NCBI RefSeq assembly: GCF_002287075.1
Contig: NZ_NSKE01000013.1
Coordinates: 1-64,000 of the forward strand
DNA length: 64,000 bases
Source of the DNA: Fodinibius salipaludis
GTDB taxonomy: Bacteria; Bacteroidota; Rhodothermia; Balneolales; Balneolaceae
Reading direction: 5' to 3'
The notes beneath the pieces were generated by a model that did not search any database, was not told where the DNA came from, and worked only from the letters and a program-made list of their open reading frames with translations. Every line of letters begins with the position of its first letter. Positions within the stretch are counted from its first letter, which is position 1. A program made the translations under genes and the position numbers. Shown here piece by piece: positions 47,332-56,232 of the stretch.

Positions 47332-47629
47332 TTTTGACGACCTATATTTCCAGTTCAGGACAAGTTACAATATCAAGCGTCTACATTTAATGCTGAACTA
47401 ATATGTCACCCTGAACTCGTTTCAGGATCTAAATACATACCTTTTAAAAAGATGCTTAAACCCCGAATAGTCGGGACGCATCAAACCAAAAGGGATCCCC
47501 CAATCTCTTTTACTGTCAAAAAATGTACCCATAGGCATATTTTATTTATCATCATTTAAAATCTTTTACTGTCATCCCCTGCATCTGATTATTACATTCC
47601 ATTAAATATTAATTATTGATACAAGACTC
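47332..47629. other. Intergenic region with REP-like palindromic sequence
   Basis: 298 bp without a gene. At 47405-47432 CACCCTGAACTCGTTTCAGG resembles the dispersed 'tcaccctgaacttgtttcagg' palindromes found between genes in many bacteria. CTTTTACTGTCA occurs twice (~47508 and ~47562). The promoter of the amidohydrolase gene should lie at the right end. Confidence 0.5.
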
Positions 47630-49228
47630 ATGACCAAATACGCAGCTCCGATAGCATCACTTCTCTTAATATTTATGATTGGTGTTGGTATCACCAACGC
47701 CCAGATACAGGAAGCTCCTGATCGAACTGTGGGTGAAGGGCCCTATGATCGCATGATCATCCGTGGAGTAACCCTTGTTGACGGTACCGGCTCACCACCG
47801 CGCGGTCCGGTTGACGTGGTCATCGAAGGTAATCGAATTACATCCATACAATCGGTAGGATACCCCGGCGTACCTATTAATGAAGATCAACGTCCACAAG
47901 CCGACGAGGATACCAAAATCATTGACGCAGAAGGCATGTACCTGCTGCCAGGTTTTATTGATATGCACGCACACACCGGCGGAGAAGCTCAGGGAACGCC
48001 TGCCGAATATGTATACAAACTCTGGATGGCACACGGCATTACCACCGTTCGGGAACCGGGCTCTTTTAACGGGATAGACTGGACACTGCGCCAACGCGAT
48101 CGGAGTGCCGAAAACAAAATAACGGCCCCACGTATTTTTCCCTATATCGGTTTTGGGATGGGACATGAGGGTGAAATAACATCCCCGGAGGAGGCCCGTG
48201 ACTGGGTACAAATGATTGCCGATAAAGGAGCAGAGGGTATTAAGTTTTTTGGGGCTGCTCGTCCTGTGTATAAAGCTGCAATTGAAGAAGCGAACAAACT
48301 GGGGCTCGGCACCATGACTCACCACGCCCAAACGCGCGTTGTATACAATAATGCGCTTGAATCTGCTCGACTGGGACTCACAAGCATCACCCACTGGTAC
48401 GGCATCCCCGAAGCGCTGTTTACCGATCAACAGATCCAAGACTATCCCGCCGATTACAATTACAATAATGAGCAGCACCGGTTTGAAGAAGCTGGCAAAC
48501 TTTGGAAGCAGGCCGCCGAACCATATAGCGACAAATGGAACAGCGTGATGAATGAGATGCTGGAGCTGGATATTACATTGAATCCAACCTTTACGATTTA
48601 TGAAGCCAGTCGCGATTTAAGTGCTCAACGTCGCGCCGAGTGGCACGAAAAATATACGCTGCCCTCACTCTGGGAGTTTTATAAACCCAATAGAATATCT
48701 CACGGATCCTATTGGATAAACTGGGGAACAGAACAGGAAATTGCATGGAAAGAGAACTTTGACCTTTGGTTTGAGTTTGTCAACGAGTTCAAAAATCGTG
48801 GTGGCCGCGTTACGCTGGGCTCTGATGCTGGTTATATCTATAAATTGTACGGTTTTGGATATATCCAAGAAATGGAAATGCTGCGAGAGGCCGGCTTTCA
48901 TCCACTGGAAATATTTCAGTCGGCTTCCCTAAAAGCAGCTGAAGTACTCAATATGGATGATCAGCTTGGAACCATCGAAGTGGGAAAACAAGCCGATATG
49001 GTACTGGTGGATGCTAATCCCCTTGAAAACTTGAAAACGCTTTACGGCACCGGGGCCGTACATGTCAACGAAAATAATCAGCCAGAACGAATTGGAGGCA
49101 TTGAATATACCATCAAAGACGGTATTATTTATGATGCCAAAAAGCTGCTTGAAGATGTAGAAGAGATGGTTAAAAAGTCGAAGGAAGAAAAAAATTACGA
49201 AATAACACAGCCTGGACTGGATTATTAA
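47630..49228 (+). CDS. Exported amidohydrolase family protein
   Basis: 532 aa. Signal peptide (to ~TNAQ, 25), then a metal-dependent hydrolase barrel: IRGVTLVDGTGSPPRGPVDV, GFIDMHAHTGG (HxH ~107-110), GAEGIKFFGA (near the bridging Lys position), TMTHHAQT (metal His), GGRVTLGSDAGYIY (metal Asp) and the C-terminal beta-domain GTIEVGKQADMVLVDANPL. Imidazolonepropionase/prolidase-like exported enzymes share this order. Substrate unknown; not close to the D-aminoacylase at 29707. Confidence 0.85.
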   Translation: MTKYAAPIASLLLIFMIGVGITNAQIQEAPDRTVGEGPYDRMIIRGVTLVDGTGSPPRGPVDVVIEGNRITSIQSVGYPGVPINEDQRPQADEDTKIIDAEGMYLLPGFIDMHAHTGGEAQGTPAEYVYKLWMAHGITTVREPGSFNGIDWTLRQRDRSAENKITAPRIFPYIGFGMGHEGEITSPEEARDWVQMIADKGAEGIKFFGAARPVYKAAIEEANKLGLGTMTHHAQTRVVYNNALESARLGLTSITHWYGIPEALFTDQQIQDYPADYNYNNEQHRFEEAGKLWKQAAEPYSDKWNSVMNEMLELDITLNPTFTIYEASRDLSAQRRAEWHEKYTLPSLWEFYKPNRISHGSYWINWGTEQEIAWKENFDLWFEFVNEFKNRGGRVTLGSDAGYIYKLYGFGYIQEMEMLREAGFHPLEIFQSASLKAAEVLNMDDQLGTIEVGKQADMVLVDANPLENLKTLYGTGAVHVNENNQPERIGGIEYTIKDGIIYDAKKLLEDVEEMVKKSKEEKNYEITQPGLDY

Positions 49229-49337
49229 TTACTTTTATGATGTAGCGTTGTTAAAAAATAAGATTCAAATTTATATTTGAGGTAACAAAATCCTTACTAT
49301 TCATAATCCAATTAAATTGCTAAAGGTCTTTACTATT

Positions 49338-49802
49338 ATGAAAAAATCGTTACTTGCGTTTTTATTTTGTGGATTATTATTGGTATCGGTTGAAACTGTT
49401 CATGCTCAAAATTCAGACCTTGGTGTAGGTGCAGTAATAAACAACCCTTCAGGACTCAGCGCTAAATACTGGCTCAATGATGATATTGCCGTAGATGCAG
49501 CTTTTTCGTTCGCGATAGCTGAGAACTTTTCGGAAGTATATCTCCATACTGATGTCCTAAAACATACTGATACGATTAACTCCGAAGCGTTAGAACTCTA
49601 CTACGGGATGGGGATGCGACTTTTATGGAGCGACATCAATAATGACTTAAATACAGGACTTCGCTGGCCGGTCGGTACAGAATATTCTATTGCAGACTCT
49701 AATGTGAAGAGCTTTATTGAACTTGTGCCCACTTTAGATTTTTCACCTGACGCCAGTTTTTTCTTCGGAGGAGCTGTTGGCGTACGCTTGTATTTGAATT
49801 AA
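49338..49802 (+). CDS. Small outer-membrane beta-barrel protein
   Basis: 154 aa from MKKSLLAFL (a TTG 21 bp upstream is less likely). Signal peptide to ~VHAQ (23), then alternating strands (VGAVINNPSGLSAKYWLNDD; LYYGMGMRLLWSD) ending ...GGAVGVRLYLN, about eight strands. Resembles small OmpA/OmpW-like barrels. Function unknown. Confidence 0.65.
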   Translation: MKKSLLAFLFCGLLLVSVETVHAQNSDLGVGAVINNPSGLSAKYWLNDDIAVDAAFSFAIAENFSEVYLHTDVLKHTDTINSEALELYYGMGMRLLWSDINNDLNTGLRWPVGTEYSIADSNVKSFIELVPTLDFSPDASFFFGGAVGVRLYLN

Positions 49803-49835
49803 CCACTGTCCTATCATCATACTTATTAGATATTT

Positions 49836-50210
49836 ATGAGTAAAAGGGTTAAAAAGAAAGCAGAAGAACTCCATGTTGATAAAATAAAGCGACATATTTT
49901 TATCTGTGCCGACCAAACCAACCCTAAATGTTGCAAAAAAGAGATAGGTCTTAAAGCATGGGACTTTCTTAAGAAAAGGCTACGCGAACTCGGACTGGAT
50001 GGCGCCGGCGGCATCTATCGCACTAAAGCAAACTGCCTGCGCATCTGCAAAAAAGGCCCCGTTGCAGTTGTTTATCCGGAGGGAACTTGGTATCACTCCT
50101 GCAAACCCGACGTATTGGAACAGATTATTCAAAAGCATCTCATTCAGGGCAATCCTGTTCAGGAGTATATGTTTGCTGAGCAGCCGTTAACCCCATCTGC
50201 AGAAGATTAA
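49836..50210 (+). CDS. (2Fe-2S) thioredoxin-like ferredoxin domain protein
   Basis: 124 aa. The thioredoxin-like ferredoxin fold starts [20 protein letters not shown] and carries the Cys set FICADQ..KCC near the N-terminus and [20 protein letters not shown] later, which hold a [2Fe-2S] cluster in this family. An electron-transfer or cluster-storage role is likely; partners are not evident. It stands alone, 33 bp after the barrel gene. Confidence 0.85.
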   Translation: MSKRVKKKAEELHVDKIKRHIFICADQTNPKCCKKEIGLKAWDFLKKRLRELGLDGAGGIYRTKANCLRICKKGPVAVVYPEGTWYHSCKPDVLEQIIQKHLIQGNPVQEYMFAEQPLTPSAED

Positions 50211-50317
50211 CAGAAGTTTATTTTTAATAATTTTTATTGATCCCTGGCTTGAGTAATTTGAGTTCTATTTGCACATACTTTGTTTGGGGTTAAATAACTT
50301 AATTTTTGCCAAATCCT

Positions 50318-51934
50318 ATGCAACGCTATCAAAAAGTTTTGATTGGCGTACTTGTCACTGTTTTAATACTCATTGGCGGTATCCAAGTTTATTTAAGCTT
50401 TTATCTCGATAAGCAGTTAAAAAAGACCACCGTTGAACGTTTTCATAAAGCAACCGATGGTTCATACGATCTCGAAATTGGTGACCTTGATCTTCAACTT
50501 CTGAGTCGAAAAATTTCACTGTCAGATATTACCCTTACAACAAAAAAGGAATCAGAAACCAATGTCCGAGTAGTATTAGAACACTTCGATATATCTGGTA
50601 TTGGATTGTTCAAGCTTCTGTTTTGGAATGAACTCAGGCTTCAAGAAGTTGATCTCATAAATCCCGAAGTACATGTAACGACCTCTGGAACAGATACCTC
50701 TGCCCAAGATCAAGAATGGAGTAGCCCTTCCCGAAAAGCTTCTGAAAGTGTCCTAAAAGTGTTGAATCAGCTTTCCATTCCTAAGTTTAGTATCACCGGA
50801 CTTTCTCTACAGTACAGCCGCGCCAATCTACCTTTTAATCCCCTGCTCTCAATTCCTAATAGTGATATCACCTTATCAAATATTACAATCGACTCAACAT
50901 CACTAAAGGACCATCGCATAATTCCCGCTGAGAATATCGAAGTAGCCTTTCAAGATCTACGGTTGCAATCACCTAACGAGCTGTATGAAATTTCGGCCTC
51001 CCAATTAGAATTTTCATCTTCTAATTCGGTGATGGTAGTAAATGAACTTTCCGTAATACCGAAACTTGAAAAAGTAGCCTTCTCTGAAAAAGTCGGCCAT
51101 GAAATTGATCGTATTGATCTTGGTATCCAACAAATAAAATGGGAGAAAATTGATATAAATCGGGCAAACAGCGCTGAAGGCATTGCCGCAGGACTTATCA
51201 ATATCACAAATGCGGATTTAGACATTTATCACGATAAACGTCCCCCTGAACCGGCAAAGAGTAACAAACCTCTACCCCAGGAAATTATTCGGGGTATCCC
51301 TTTTCCAATTGCTCTTGATAGCATCCGTATTGTTGACAGTAATATTCGTTATTCCGAGCGGCAACCCAAAACAGAAAAAGAGGGATATATTGAATTTTCC
51401 AATCTATCCGCAACTTTAACCAACCTTACCAATATCGAAACCCGCTGGGATGACGGTAAGATACCTACTTTGCATGCTAAAACTGATGTTATGGAGCATG
51501 CCCAACTTGATGTGAAATTTACTTTTCCTATAGCTAACGGGGAAAACCGTCAGGAAATTAAGGGAACTCTGCAGCCAATGGATATGCAGCCGCTAAATAA
51601 CGCCTTGGAACCTCTTGCATTTGTACGGATTGATGAGGGACGTATTCTCGATCTTGAGTTCGATATGAATCTCTCGGAAAAGCAGGCCGGTGGCACCCTT
51701 AACTTACAATACCAAGATCTTAAGATCTCACTTCTTGATAAGGAAGGCTCTGAAGAGAATTTTGGTGATAAAGCGAAATCACTTCTGGCGAATACTTTCA
51801 AAATTAAATCAAATAATAAGGGAGAAGATCTACGGATAGCAAAAGTTGATTTTGAACGGATCGAGCATAAATCCGTTTTCAATTATTGGTGGAAAAGCTT
51901 ACTCTCAGGTCTTAAAGAAAGTATTGGTCTTTAA
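50318..51934 (+). CDS. AsmA/DUF748-like envelope protein
   Basis: 538 aa from MQRYQKV (in-frame TTG at 50306). One TM helix (~8-28), then a long beta-rich periplasmic region with repeated LxxxxVDLINPEV and ISLSDITL patterns typical of AsmA-like/DUF748 proteins that bridge the inner and outer membranes. Related proteins move phospholipids; that is by family only. No transporter partner nearby; the racemase gene follows 27 bp later. Confidence 0.75.
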   Translation: MQRYQKVLIGVLVTVLILIGGIQVYLSFYLDKQLKKTTVERFHKATDGSYDLEIGDLDLQLLSRKISLSDITLTTKKESETNVRVVLEHFDISGIGLFKLLFWNELRLQEVDLINPEVHVTTSGTDTSAQDQEWSSPSRKASESVLKVLNQLSIPKFSITGLSLQYSRANLPFNPLLSIPNSDITLSNITIDSTSLKDHRIIPAENIEVAFQDLRLQSPNELYEISASQLEFSSSNSVMVVNELSVIPKLEKVAFSEKVGHEIDRIDLGIQQIKWEKIDINRANSAEGIAAGLINITNADLDIYHDKRPPEPAKSNKPLPQEIIRGIPFPIALDSIRIVDSNIRYSERQPKTEKEGYIEFSNLSATLTNLTNIETRWDDGKIPTLHAKTDVMEHAQLDVKFTFPIANGENRQEIKGTLQPMDMQPLNNALEPLAFVRIDEGRILDLEFDMNLSEKQAGGTLNLQYQDLKISLLDKEGSEENFGDKAKSLLANTFKIKSNNKGEDLRIAKVDFERIEHKSVFNYWWKSLLSGLKESIGL

Positions 51935-51961
51935 CTCTGTTTTTGAATTAAATCAGAAAGT

Positions 51962-52924
51962 ATGTCAGAAATACCCACATTTAAACAAATTCAGAAAGCA
52001 TATCTTAAAATACGTGACAAGGTTCATCGCACAGCAGTGTTAAAGAGTCAAAAGGTAAATAAACGAGCAGGTGGAGAGCTTTTTTTCAAATGCGAAAACT
52101 TTCAAAAAGTAGGCGCTTTTAAATTTCGCGGTGCAACCCATGCGGTGGGAGAACTACCTGAAGAAAAAGCACAAAACGGCGTTGCCACACACTCCTCCGG
52201 CAACCATGCCCAGGCTGTTGCACTTGCCGCCAAACAGCGTGGTATCCCGGCTCATATTGTGATGCCCGAAAATGCCCCAAAGGTAAAAGTACATGCCGTT
52301 CGAGATTACGGAGCTGATATCACGTTTAGCAAATCCACCCAAGAGGCCCGGGAATCGACATTGGAAACGGTAATTGATGATACTGGTGCTGCATTTATAC
52401 ATCCCTATAACGATCCGAACATTATTATGGGTCAGGGAAGCGCCGCTATCGAGCTACTGGAAGACCAGCCGGATCTGGATATCATACTGGGCCCTGTTGG
52501 AGGGGGAGGATTGATCAGCGGTACGGCCATTGCTGCTTCGGGGTTTTCACCCGATACCAAAGTCATCGGCGTTGAGCCTGAAGTAGCGAATGACGCCTAT
52601 CTCTCATTCAAAACGGGAGAACGTCACCCGATTCAAAGCACTGACACCGTGGCCGACGGACTACGTACATCACTCAGCGAGCTGACATTTAGCTGTATAC
52701 AAGAACACGTGGATGATATTGTAACCGTTTCCGAGCATGAAATTATTGACTCGATGCGGTTTATTTGGGAACGGATGAAAATTATTATTGAACCATCAAG
52801 TGCTGTTCCGGCTGCTGCGGCTTTTAACGACAAAGTTAATATTGAGAACAGAAAAGTCGGAATTATCATCAGCGGTGGCAATATGGATTTGGATACGCTG
52901 CCCTGGCAGAATTTTGAGAATTAG
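51962..52924 (+). CDS. Serine racemase / threonine-serine dehydratase (PLP fold II)
   Basis: 320 aa. PLP Lys lies in FQKVGAFKFRGATHAVGEL (~55). Phosphate and substrate loops: ATHSSGNHAQAVALAAKQRG and LGPVGGGGLISGTAIAASGF. It lacks the C-terminal ACT domain of IlvA, and its length matches serine racemase and threo-3-hydroxyaspartate dehydratases. Activity could be racemisation (L-/D-Ser) or deamination. The next gene is a D-amino-acid oxidase, which favours a D-serine or D-amino-acid role. Its 3' end is part of a 14-bp tandem repeat. Confidence 0.88.
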   Translation: MSEIPTFKQIQKAYLKIRDKVHRTAVLKSQKVNKRAGGELFFKCENFQKVGAFKFRGATHAVGELPEEKAQNGVATHSSGNHAQAVALAAKQRGIPAHIVMPENAPKVKVHAVRDYGADITFSKSTQEARESTLETVIDDTGAAFIHPYNDPNIIMGQGSAAIELLEDQPDLDIILGPVGGGGLISGTAIAASGFSPDTKVIGVEPEVANDAYLSFKTGERHPIQSTDTVADGLRTSLSELTFSCIQEHVDDIVTVSEHEIIDSMRFIWERMKIIIEPSSAVPAAAAFNDKVNIENRKVGIIISGGNMDLDTLPWQNFEN

Positions 52925-52957
52925 GAATTGAGAATTAGGAGTTGAGAATTAGGAATG
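52916..52957 (+). repeat. Three 14-bp tandem repeats spanning the racemase stop and oxidase start
   Basis: GAGAATTAGGAATT, GAGAATTAGGAGTT and GAGAATTAGGAATG follow head to tail. Copy 1 contains the TAG stop at 52922-52924; copy 3 ends with the ATG of the oxidase (52955). The AGGAG in copy 2 can serve as ribosome-binding site. The unit resembles the AT-rich repeats at 28373-28500. Confidence 0.85.
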
Positions 52958-54118
52958 GCTGATAAAATTATTGTCATCGGAGCCGGTGTTTCCGGAATCA
53001 CAACTGCACTTACACTACAACTTCTGGGATATAACACAGAAATTGTTACCGATAAAACAGTTTCTGATATATCCCACAAAAACAAATATCCCGAATTTGC
53101 GAGCCTGTTTCCTTCGGCTTCGGTTATCCCCCACTCTGTTTATTCCAACCGGCTTGAAGAGCTATTTAAACAGTCGCAAGCCTTTTTTTATGAGCTACGC
53201 AAGCGGACCTTTCCAGGACTGACAACCCATAAACATTTTGAGGTTTTTGAGTTCGAGGCCGACCGCCCCGGTTACTGCGATTGGATGCTAAACTTTTCTC
53301 CTATTGTCGATTTGACCGAAACTGAAGTGCCCCAAAGATCTGATAATCAACCGCTCTATGGTTGGGTTTTTGACTGCATCTTTGCGGATTGGTCGCTCTA
53401 TTTTCCTGCTCTTACTGCACTATATCGACAAAGCGGAGGAACCATCACAAAACAAAAACTGGAGCAAGAAGATATTTCTAAATTACCCTCTGAAGTTATT
53501 ATCAACTGCAGTGGTACCGGCGGACCTCTACTGTTTGATGATCCCAGTGAAGATCAGCTGATTATGCGTGGTCACCTGTTGCATAAATCCGAGGCTCCAT
53601 TAATTACAAACAATACCGGTGAAATCATTTCATACAATTACATGCCTCAACCTGATGTGTATTCCGACGTTGATGGAAATGCCTGCGATGTGTATTGCTA
53701 TCCCCGAAAAGATGGATGGATACTCGGAGGCAGCCGGCAGGCTGGTAAATTGGGTCAACAGCAGTGGAATACAAGTAGCGATGGGGATTACTATGAAATT
53801 GACGACATCAAATTTCCGAAGCAGATCATCGACCTAAATAATGAGATCCTCGATAACACTTATGGATTATCGCTTGAATACTCTCAACAACTTACTCCAA
53901 CGGTAGGCGTTCGATATATCCGGAGTACCGACCAAGGTTTACGACTGGATCAAGAAACAATTTCGGGCAAAACGGTCTATCATAATTATGGGCATGGAGG
54001 AGCAGGTGTTACGCTGTCATGGGGCACCGCCCTACATATTGCCCAACAGTTAACGTCCCGATCGTCCTCAGAATTACAGGATTTGTTACAACAACAGATA
54101 GCAAAATCGGGCTCATAA
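52955..54118 (+). CDS. D-amino-acid oxidase family FAD enzyme
   Basis: 387 aa, DAO fold. FAD motif VIGAGVSGITTALTLQLLGY (~6-25); the acid-binding Tyr/Arg region (~VRYIRSTDQGLRLDQE) and the C-terminal FAD loop HNYGHGGAGVTLSWG are typical of D-amino-acid/D-aspartate oxidases. It oxidises D-amino acids to keto acids, NH3 and H2O2 (removed by enzymes such as KatG). It follows the racemase/dehydratase gene with the repeat in between, clearly one operon. Confidence 0.9.
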   Translation: MADKIIVIGAGVSGITTALTLQLLGYNTEIVTDKTVSDISHKNKYPEFASLFPSASVIPHSVYSNRLEELFKQSQAFFYELRKRTFPGLTTHKHFEVFEFEADRPGYCDWMLNFSPIVDLTETEVPQRSDNQPLYGWVFDCIFADWSLYFPALTALYRQSGGTITKQKLEQEDISKLPSEVIINCSGTGGPLLFDDPSEDQLIMRGHLLHKSEAPLITNNTGEIISYNYMPQPDVYSDVDGNACDVYCYPRKDGWILGGSRQAGKLGQQQWNTSSDGDYYEIDDIKFPKQIIDLNNEILDNTYGLSLEYSQQLTPTVGVRYIRSTDQGLRLDQETISGKTVYHNYGHGGAGVTLSWGTALHIAQQLTSRSSSELQDLLQQQIAKSGS

Positions 54119-54136
54119 TGTAATATCTAACACGCT

Positions 54137-55213
54137 ATGGAAGCATATCCTCTGGCCTTACGATACCTGATTCGGTTGCTACTTTTTTTTGCAGTCATTG
54201 GTACCTTAATTATTACCAAACAGCTGCTGGTACCACTGGCCCTTGCAATCCTATTTTCCTATTTATTATACCCCTCTGCTGAAAAACTCGAACAAAAAAA
54301 CATTCCCCGAATTGCTACAAACTTCATACTAATTATCGGCTCTATTGCTATTGTAACGGGGGCGGCTTATGGAATCATCTTATTAGTTGCCACTTTTACA
54401 GATAATCTGCCTGCTATTAAAGACCAGATAGATAATAATATTACTCAATTCCGATGGGCATTGGGACGTACATTTGGCGTGACCGCCGAACAGCTCGATT
54501 CCATTGTAGAAAGCATAAAAGGATCGGGGCAATATATTGCACAATTTTTTACCGGGACTGCCAATACCATTCTCACCGTTGGTTTGATTCCCGTTTATAC
54601 GTTTCTACTACTATTCTATCGGGATAAATTTCGCACCTTTATTAAAATGTTGGTACCCGAAAGCGAGAAAAACATAGCACAAAGTATTATTGACCAAGCA
54701 GCTGAAGTGGTACCCCGATATCTAAAAGGACTCTTTATCGTATTCTTAATTTTAATCGTTATTAATAGCCTTGGATTTTACCTTATCGGGATTGAATATG
54801 CACTGCTGGTGGGTTTAATTGCTGCTATTTTCAACCTCATCCCCTACTTGGGTACCGTTATTGGCTACGGTATTGCTTTTCTGTTTGTCTTGGCTACGCA
54901 ATCTCCGACACTGGCCTTAGGCGTATTTGCCCAATTTTTTGTTGTTCAGTTCATCGAGAATAATATTCTAACACCCAATATCACCGGATCATACGTCCAA
55001 ATTAATCCACTGGTAACCATACTTGCTCTAATTGCCGGCGGTATGATCTGGGGACTACCCGGTATGTTTATGGTGATTCCCTATTTAGCCATCCTTAAAA
55101 TTGTCTGCGAAAATATTGAAAGCCTAAAACCTGTAGGATACCTGCTTAGCACAAAGGGAACCGAAAAACATTCTCTGACTCTAAGAGAAGTGAAAGATAA
55201 GCTCAGCTGGTAG
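54137..55213 (+). CDS. AI-2E family transporter, copy 2
   Basis: 358 aa, same architecture as the 14080 paralogue (N-terminal TM pair, ~80-residue loop, GLIPVYTFLLLFYRDKFRTF, FNLIPYLGTVIGYGIAFLFV, ENNILTPNITGSYVQINPLV). Eighteen bp after the D-amino-acid oxidase, so possibly co-transcribed. The substrate (ions or small metabolites) is open. Confidence 0.86.
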   Translation: MEAYPLALRYLIRLLLFFAVIGTLIITKQLLVPLALAILFSYLLYPSAEKLEQKNIPRIATNFILIIGSIAIVTGAAYGIILLVATFTDNLPAIKDQIDNNITQFRWALGRTFGVTAEQLDSIVESIKGSGQYIAQFFTGTANTILTVGLIPVYTFLLLFYRDKFRTFIKMLVPESEKNIAQSIIDQAAEVVPRYLKGLFIVFLILIVINSLGFYLIGIEYALLVGLIAAIFNLIPYLGTVIGYGIAFLFVLATQSPTLALGVFAQFFVVQFIENNILTPNITGSYVQINPLVTILALIAGGMIWGLPGMFMVIPYLAILKIVCENIESLKPVGYLLSTKGTEKHSLTLREVKDKLSW

Positions 55214-55329
55214 CACTCTCCTTAAAAGAAGGGTTTACAATCCCATCCGACCGCTGAATTTACCTGTCTAATATCCCCATCAGATGGCAAACTCAGCCAT
55301 CCAATGGGTTTTGCAAAGGGTTCTTAAAA

Positions 55330-55668
55330 TTAATTATACACCTGTTTTTCAGCACAATCCGGGCAATCCAACCAGTTTTCTGATGGCATCTGCGGCAGTG
55401 CTTTGGGGCTGCTCCCCTTCTCAAAAACTGGGCGATACAGCACATCACCTTTTTCATGAGACTCCCCACAACTGTGGCAGCTTTCCTCACCATCGAGTTC
55501 TTTAGGGGTATAGCCTGCTATAACCCAACCCTCGTGACCGGCATGAACGGCAAGACTTTCCAGTGCCGCACGGACTGTTTGTGACTTGTTACCACTGTAA
55601 AATTTACCGGCTAATTCCTCCAGTAATTTTACCGTATCGTCATCGAGTGTAAAGTTTAACCGTTTCAT
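55330..55668 (-). CDS. Ribbon-helix-helix protein with C-terminal zinc ribbon
   Basis: 112 aa from the ATG that overlaps the merC stop (ATGA). The N-terminal RHH (MKRLNFTLDDDTVKLLEELA ... NKSQTVRAAL, ~1-45) binds DNA as a dimer. The C-terminal half carries CHSCGESH and DCPDCAEKQ, two CxxC pairs of a zinc ribbon. The fusion suggests a metal-sensing repressor for the membrane gene it is coupled to. I know no characterised member of this layout. Confidence 0.7.
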   Translation of the reverse strand: MKRLNFTLDDDTVKLLEELAGKFYSGNKSQTVRAALESLAVHAGHEGWVIAGYTPKELDGEESCHSCGESHEKGDVLYRPVFEKGSSPKALPQMPSENWLDCPDCAEKQVYN

Positions 55669-56051
55669 ACTTCGCAACCTACTTTGTGTTTATTTTGATG
55701 GAATCTATAATTAAACCAGTGTCCGGTTACCAGCAATGCACTCCCCGCCATCGTTACCAGAGACTCTCCCCATAATCCTAACCATTCATGAAAAATCCAG
55801 GCCAGTGCTACTATGACCAATCCCGAATACAACAAAACCGGGATACGCCGAGCCAAATTGTTGGTTCGTAATGCAAAAATTACAGTCGGAACGATAAGCA
55901 AAAATAAAAGCGGATGGGTCCAAAAGTGAACTGATTCAGCTACCGGCCAAAGGGGCAATAGTGCTATTGCAACCGGAAAGAATAAGCAGTGTATAGCACA
56001 TAAACCTGAAAGGGTAATACCTATCTCATCCCAAAAAGATTTTGAAAACAA
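55665..56051 (-). CDS. MerC-domain membrane protein
   Basis: 128 aa, four TM helices (~10-30, 38-55, 62-82, 86-105). The family Cys/His motif GLCAIHCLFFPVAIALLPLW is in TM1. MerC proteins import Hg2+ in mer operons, but chromosomal copies outside mer probably handle other metals. No merA/merR is nearby; the coupled RHH-zinc ribbon gene and a zinc-related locus elsewhere point to zinc or copper. Confidence 0.8.
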   Translation of the reverse strand: MFSKSFWDEIGITLSGLCAIHCLFFPVAIALLPLWPVAESVHFWTHPLLFLLIVPTVIFALRTNNLARRIPVLLYSGLVIVALAWIFHEWLGLWGESLVTMAGSALLVTGHWFNYRFHQNKHKVGCEV

Positions 56052-56232
56052 AAGATGTATAATTGGTTAGATTCTTAATGTGTATTAAGATACACACTTA
56101 CTGCTTTTTTTACAAATTTTTGATACAAACGACTGACAAAAAAATTATTTGCAAAAAAATTCACAACACGGTTTCATAAGTTCTACAAAATTCTATTTTA
56201 AGAGTAATTAATCTTTAATAAACAGTATCAAA

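Noticed and set aside
47792-48478. 228-aa minus-strand ORF
   Set aside because: Antisense to the amidohydrolase with clear metal motifs; no family resemblance.
55665-56051. Mercury-resistance operon
   Set aside because: MerC is alone; no merA, merT, merP or MerR.
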